NCBI GenBank assembly: GCA_009268125.1
Contig: WBOU01000009.1
Location: forward strand, 176,214-240,213
Origin: Chloroflexia bacterium SDU3-3
Lineage (GTDB): Bacteria > Chloroflexota > Chloroflexia > Chloroflexales > Roseiflexaceae
Direction of reading: 5' to 3'
DNA: 64,000 bases
Shown: positions 60,674-64,000 of the stretch, piece after piece
How the letters are laid out: each line of letters begins with the position of its first letter
Numbering within the stretch: the stretch's first letter is position 1
Position numbers and translations under genes: made by a program
The notes under the pieces: model-generated
What the model was told of the DNA's origin: nothing
What the model saw: the letters and a program-made list of their open reading frames with translations, nothing else
The model's database searches: none

Positions 60674-61501
60674 TTACTTGCTGCGGCGGCGCACGATGAA
60701 GCCGTCCGTGCGCGGGTTGTGGCGAGTGCGCACACCGCGGGCGGGCTTGCCCCACTTGGTCTTCGGGCCCTTGAGGCCCACCGGGGCGCGGCCCTCGCCA
60801 CCACCATGCGGGTGGTCGCGCGGGTTCATCACCGAGCCACGAACCTCGGGGCGGCGGCCCTGCCAGCGCTTGCGGCCAGCCTTGCCAAGCCGGATGTTCT
60901 GGTGATCGACGTTGCCCACTTGGCCGACCGTGGCCATGCAGTTCACGTGCACCATACGCATCTCGCCCGAGGGCATGCGCAGCGTGGCGTAGTCGCCCTC
61001 GCGCGCCATCAGCTGGGCACCCATGCCAGCGCTACGGGCCATCACGCCACCGCGCCCGATCTCGAGCTCGATGTTGTGCACGGTGGTACCGAGCGGGATG
61101 TTGCGCAGCGGCAGCGCATTGCCGGGGCGGATATCGGCCTCGGGGCCGCTGACGACGGTATCGCCGTCCTTCAGGCCCAGCGGGGCGATGATGTAGCGCT
61201 TCTCGCCGTCCTCATACTGCAGCAGGGCGATGCGCGACGAGCGGTTCGGATCGTACTCGATGCCGATCACCTTCGCCGGAATGCCGAGCTTGTTGCGCTT
61301 GAAGTCGATCACGCGATAGTGACGCTTGGTACCGCCGCCACGGTGGCGGGTGGTGATCCGCCCGTGATTGTTGCGGCCGCCAGTCTTGCGCAGCGGCTCG
61401 AGCAGCGACTTCTCAGGCGTCTTCTTGGTAATCTCCTCGAAGGTCGAAACCGACATGTTACGTCGACCTGCCGAGGTAGGTTTATATCGTCGAATACCCA
61501 T
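60674..61501 (-). CDS. rplB: 50S ribosomal protein L2
   Basis: 275 residues: [22 protein letters not shown], the RNA-binding [17 protein letters not shown] region, and the C-terminal [13 protein letters not shown] peptidyl-transferase centre loop. Confidence 0.98.
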   Translation of the reverse strand: MGIRRYKPTSAGRRNMSVSTFEEITKKTPEKSLLEPLRKTGGRNNHGRITTRHRGGGTKRHYRVIDFKRNKLGIPAKVIGIEYDPNRSSRIALLQYEDGEKRYIIAPLGLKDGDTVVSGPEADIRPGNALPLRNIPLGTTVHNIELEIGRGGVMARSAGMGAQLMAREGDYATLRMPSGEMRMVHVNCMATVGQVGNVDHQNIRLGKAGRKRWQGRRPEVRGSVMNPRDHPHGGGEGRAPVGLKGPKTKWGKPARGVRTRHNPRTDGFIVRRRSK

Positions 61502-61523
61502 TGTTATTCTCCGGTACGAGCGT

Positions 61524-61556
61524 CAGGGGATGGGCGCAGCGCGGCACCATCCCCTG
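61524..61556 (-). other. Hairpin in the rplW-rplB gap
   Basis: CAGGGGATGG/CCATCCCCTG, 10-bp perfect stem, 13-nt loop. Confidence 0.6.
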
Positions 61557-61567
61557 GGCGCTCCATA

Positions 61568-61849
61568 CTAGCTCTCGAACAGATCGATCCGGCTGCCGTC
61601 AGCCAGGGTCACAATCGCCTTCTTCCAGTCCTTGGTGTAGCCCAGCTCACGGCCACGGCGGCGCAGCTTGCCGCGCACGTTCATGGTGTGCACCTGTGCG
61701 ACCGTCACCTTGAAGATATGCTCGACAGCCTTCTTGATCTCAGGCTTCGACGCATTCCGCTCCACCTCGAAGCTGTACTTGTTCAGCTCCATCAGCTTGG
61801 TGTTCTTCTCGGTGATCAGCGGGCGGATGATGATCTGATAGGGGTTCAT
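61568..61849 (-). CDS. rplW: 50S ribosomal protein L23
   Basis: 93 residues: PYQIIIRPLITEKNTKLMELN, KPEIKKAVEHIFKVTVAQVHTMNVRGK. Chaperone- and SRP-docking protein at the tunnel exit. One base after the rplD stop. Confidence 0.98.
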   Translation of the reverse strand: MNPYQIIIRPLITEKNTKLMELNKYSFEVERNASKPEIKKAVEHIFKVTVAQVHTMNVRGKLRRRGRELGYTKDWKKAIVTLADGSRIDLFES

Positions 61850-61850
61850 G

Positions 61851-62513
61851 CTAGGCTGCCTCCTCGGTCGTGGCAACGCCGTTCGCGGCAGCGCTGAGGT
61901 AGCTGTCGATCACCTCAACCGCCGGGCTGGCGATCAGCACATTGTCGAAGCGCAGCAGATCGATCACGTTCAGGTAGTGGGCCATCAGGGTCTTCACGTT
62001 GGGAAGGTTGCTGGCCGACTTCTGCAGAGCCTCGTTCTTCTTGTCGACGACGATCAGGGTGCTGCCCGTGCTGAGCTTCAGCGAGCTAAGCGCCGCGATC
62101 ATGTCCTTGGTGCGGGGCTGCTCGAACGCGAGCGACTCCACGAAGCGCACCTCGTTGGCCGCAAACTTGGCCGAGAGCGCCGAGCGCACGGCCAGGCGGC
62201 GCATCTTGCGCGGCATCTGCACCGCGTACGAGCGCGGGTGCGGGCCGTGGGCCACGCCGCCGCCCTTGCGGTGCGACGCGCGCACCGAACCCTGGCGAGC
62301 GCGACCAGTGCCCTTCTGGCGGTACAGCTTGCGGGTCGAGCCTGCGACCTCACCGCGACCGCGGGTGTTGTGCGTACCCTTGCGGGCGTTAGCCTGCTGG
62401 CGGATCATCGCCTGGTGCATCACCGGGACGTTCGGCTCGATGCCAAACACATAGGCATCCAGCGTGATATTGCCAACCTGGTCGCCGGCCTGGTTGTAAA
62501 GTGGTGCTTCCAT
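61851..62513 (-). CDS. rplD: 50S ribosomal protein L4
   Basis: 220 residues: [51 protein letters not shown] loop into the tunnel. Autogenous regulator of the S10 operon in E. coli. Three bases after rplC's stop. Confidence 0.98.
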   Translation of the reverse strand: MEAPLYNQAGDQVGNITLDAYVFGIEPNVPVMHQAMIRQQANARKGTHNTRGRGEVAGSTRKLYRQKGTGRARQGSVRASHRKGGGVAHGPHPRSYAVQMPRKMRRLAVRSALSAKFAANEVRFVESLAFEQPRTKDMIAALSSLKLSTGSTLIVVDKKNEALQKSASNLPNVKTLMAHYLNVIDLLRFDNVLIASPAVEVIDSYLSAAANGVATTEEAA

Positions 62514-62516
62514 TAC

Positions 62517-63152
62517 CTACTTACCCCCCTTCACAGCCCGACGAACCATCACAAGGCCATTCTTCGCGCCAGGGACCGAGCCGCGAATGAGCACGAGGTT
62601 CTTGTCCGTGATGACTTCCACAACCTGCAGGTTCTGAACCGTCACCCGCTTGTTACCCATGCGGCCAGCCATACGGGTGCCCTTGAACACGTGGCCAGGG
62701 GTCGTACCGGCACCGATCGAGCCCGGCGCACGCGAGCGGTCGCTCTGACCGTGGGTGCGGGGACCACCGCGGAAGTTGTGGCGCTTCATAACGCCAGCAA
62801 AGCCGCGGCCCTTCGAGGTACCTGTCACGTCTACCGCCTGCCCAGCATCGAAGAGATCCGCCTTCAGCTCCTGGCCAACCTCATACGCCGTCACATCATC
62901 CGCCGAGAACTCGCGGATGTAGCGGGTAAGGCGACCAGCTTTCTTCAGGTGGCCCTGCACAGGCTTCGTCAGGCTCTTCGCCTTAATTTCGCCATAGCCG
63001 ATCTGGACCGCTGCGTACCCGTCACTCTCCTTCGTCTTCACCTGCGTGACCACGCAGGGGCCAAGCTCGATCACCGTCACCGGGATCGCCTCACCCTTCT
63101 GGTCGAAGACTTGGGTCATGCCGATCTTGCGGCCTAACAATCCTTCAATCAC
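62517..63152 (-). CDS. rplC: 50S ribosomal protein L3
   Basis: 211 residues. Starts GTG, after a perfect GGAGGT at 6 nt; [47 protein letters not shown]. Longer open frame is not homologous. Early 23S assembly. Confidence 0.98.
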   Translation of the reverse strand: MIEGLLGRKIGMTQVFDQKGEAIPVTVIELGPCVVTQVKTKESDGYAAVQIGYGEIKAKSLTKPVQGHLKKAGRLTRYIREFSADDVTAYEVGQELKADLFDAGQAVDVTGTSKGRGFAGVMKRHNFRGGPRTHGQSDRSRAPGSIGAGTTPGHVFKGTRMAGRMGNKRVTVQNLQVVEVITDKNLVLIRGSVPGAKNGLVMVRRAVKGGK

Positions 63153-63295
63153 AATTGCACCTCCACAGCTTGCGGCAACTGCCGTATCGGCTGCGTTTTC
63201 ATTTCGGATCACATTGCACACACCGGCCCGAAGGCAGAGCCAGTAGAAAAAATCGTCTCTGCCCGTACCTCTGCGGCGCTGCTGATGCCGATCTC

Positions 63296-63604
63296 TTACA
63301 GCTTAATTTCGATGTCTACACCGGCGGGAAGATTCAGCTTCATCAATGCATTAATTGTCTGCTGACTCGGGTCAAGCACATCAATCAACCGCTTGTGCGT
63401 GCGGATCTCGAACTGCTCCTGCGAATCCTTGTCAATAAACGCGCTACGAATCACACTGAACTTCTCAACCTTGGTCGGAAGCGGCACCGGGCCAGCTACC
63501 AGTGCACCGGTTCGCTCCGCAGCCTCAACTATTTGGCGTGCCGACTGATCTAGGATCTTGTGGTCGTACGCTTTGAGGCGAATGCGGACCTTTTGCTTCG
63601 CCAT
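63296..63604 (-). CDS. rpsJ: 30S ribosomal protein S10
   Basis: 102 residues: [35 protein letters not shown] and [12 protein letters not shown]. Also NusE in antitermination. Follows tuf by 93 nt. Confidence 0.98.
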   Translation of the reverse strand: MAKQKVRIRLKAYDHKILDQSARQIVEAAERTGALVAGPVPLPTKVEKFSVIRSAFIDKDSQEQFEIRTHKRLIDVLDPSQQTINALMKLNLPAGVDIEIKL

Positions 63605-63642
63605 GTCAGCTCCTCATGTCATACCGGTGCCGGGGCAGGGTT

Positions 63643-63675
63643 CAGGGGACAGCAACCAGCCGTCGCTGCCCCCTG
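63643..63675 (-). other. Hairpin in the tuf-rpsJ gap
   Basis: 14-bp stem with two G-T pairs (63643-63656 with 63662-63675), 5-nt loop. No T-run. Confidence 0.6.
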
Positions 63676-63697
63676 GTCCATCCGTCACCGCAAGAAA

Positions 63698-64000
63698 TTA
63701 CTCAACGATCTTGGTAACGACGCCCGAGCCAACGGTGCGGCCACCCTCGCGGATCGCGAAGCGCAGACCGTCCTCGATCGCCACCGGCACGATCAGCTCG
63801 ACGTCCATCTCGACGTTGTCGCCCGGCATCACCATCTCCATGCCCTGGGGCAGGACGATCGAGCCGGTCACGTCGGTGGTACGCACGTAGAACTGCGGGC
63901 GGTACCCGGCGAAGAACGGCGTGTGGCGGCCGCCCTCTTCCTTCTTCAGCACGTAGACCTGGGCCTTGAACTTCTTGTGCGGCTTGATCGAGCCCGGCGC
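63698..64000 (-). CDS. tuf: Elongation factor Tu, 3' part (cut by the window edge)
   Basis: 100 codons of the C-terminal part: [40 protein letters not shown] and a [13 protein letters not shown] end. This covers the end of domain II/III of EF-Tu. The N-terminal GTPase domain lies beyond 64000. Confidence 0.97.
   Translation of the reverse strand, partial: APGSIKPHKKFKAQVYVLKKEEGGRHTPFFAGYRPQFYVRTTDVTGSIVLPQGMEMVMPGDNVEMDVELIVPVAIEDGLRFAIREGGRTVGSGVVTKIVE

Overview
The window is GC-rich bacterial chromosome. It most resembles the phylum Chloroflexota, class Chloroflexia (filamentous, Chloroflexus/Roseiflexus/Herpetosiphon-like). That placement is inferred from the overall gene set: a LuxR-HTH/Kelch membrane protein, a NACHT protein ending in a formylglycine-generating-enzyme fold, a second EF-G with a GHGGCGKT P-loop, DUF4388, DUF507 and CpXC proteins, and foldback repeats between genes. 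No rRNA gene is present to settle it.

Layout. 1-14.7 kb is a surface-glycan region: a membrane protein cut by the window edge, a one-component HTH/Kelch regulator, GT2 and GT4 glycosyltransferases, two methyltransferases, a flippase-like membrane protein, an abundant-looking secreted repeat protein, a small lipoprotein, then on the minus strand a GT4 plus a carbamoyltransferase and a large polytopic glycosyltransferase-like protein. 14.7-21.4 kb holds DUF507, the NACHT-FGE STAND ATPase, a lone receiver protein and the EF-G paralogue. 21.4-22.9 kb is a gene-free repeat island. 22.9-29.3 kb carries an SDR, a tyrosine/dual-specificity phosphatase, an Lrp-type RAM protein with a family of unknown function and a quinone oxidoreductase, a DUF4388 protein and DAHP synthase. 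A second repeat island (29.3-30.05 kb) leads into another glycan block (nucleotide-sugar dehydrogenase, GT4, giant membrane protein), a 74-residue orphan, an iron alcohol dehydrogenase and a CpXC protein. A third repeat island (38.7-39.4 kb) precedes a GT39-like protein, a membrane GT2, a HAD hydrolase, an inositol-monophosphatase-family enzyme and a receiver protein.

45.2-64 kb, all minus strand, is the fused tuf - S10 - spc - alpha ribosomal cluster in canonical order (tuf, rpsJ, rplC, rplD, rplW, rplB, rpsS, rplV, rpsC, rplP, rpmC, rpsQ, rplN, rplX, rplE, rpsZ, rpsH, rplF, rplR, rpsE, rpmD, rplO, secY, adk, map, infA, rpmJ, rpsM, rpsK, rpsD, rpoA, rplQ, truA, rplM, rpsI), closed by a strong terminator.

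Most interesting signals. (i) A 49-nt foldback repeat occurs in three islands and keeps its stem by compensatory changes (T-A, C-G, G-C at one position); it sits inside a larger composite repeat. (ii) A stand-alone NACHT-FGE protein, a plausible conflict/immune sensor, lacks the second catalytic Cys of true FGE and has a C-terminus like the variable region of retroelement-diversified C-type-lectin folds. (iii) Promoters place the -10 box 7 nt before ATG for two genes (leaderless), and a recurrent extended -10, TGCTAYAMT, is visible at several genes. (iv) The ribosomal cluster has hairpins in most of its wider gaps, two with internal -10 boxes. No complete mobile element, CRISPR array, tRNA or rRNA was found.
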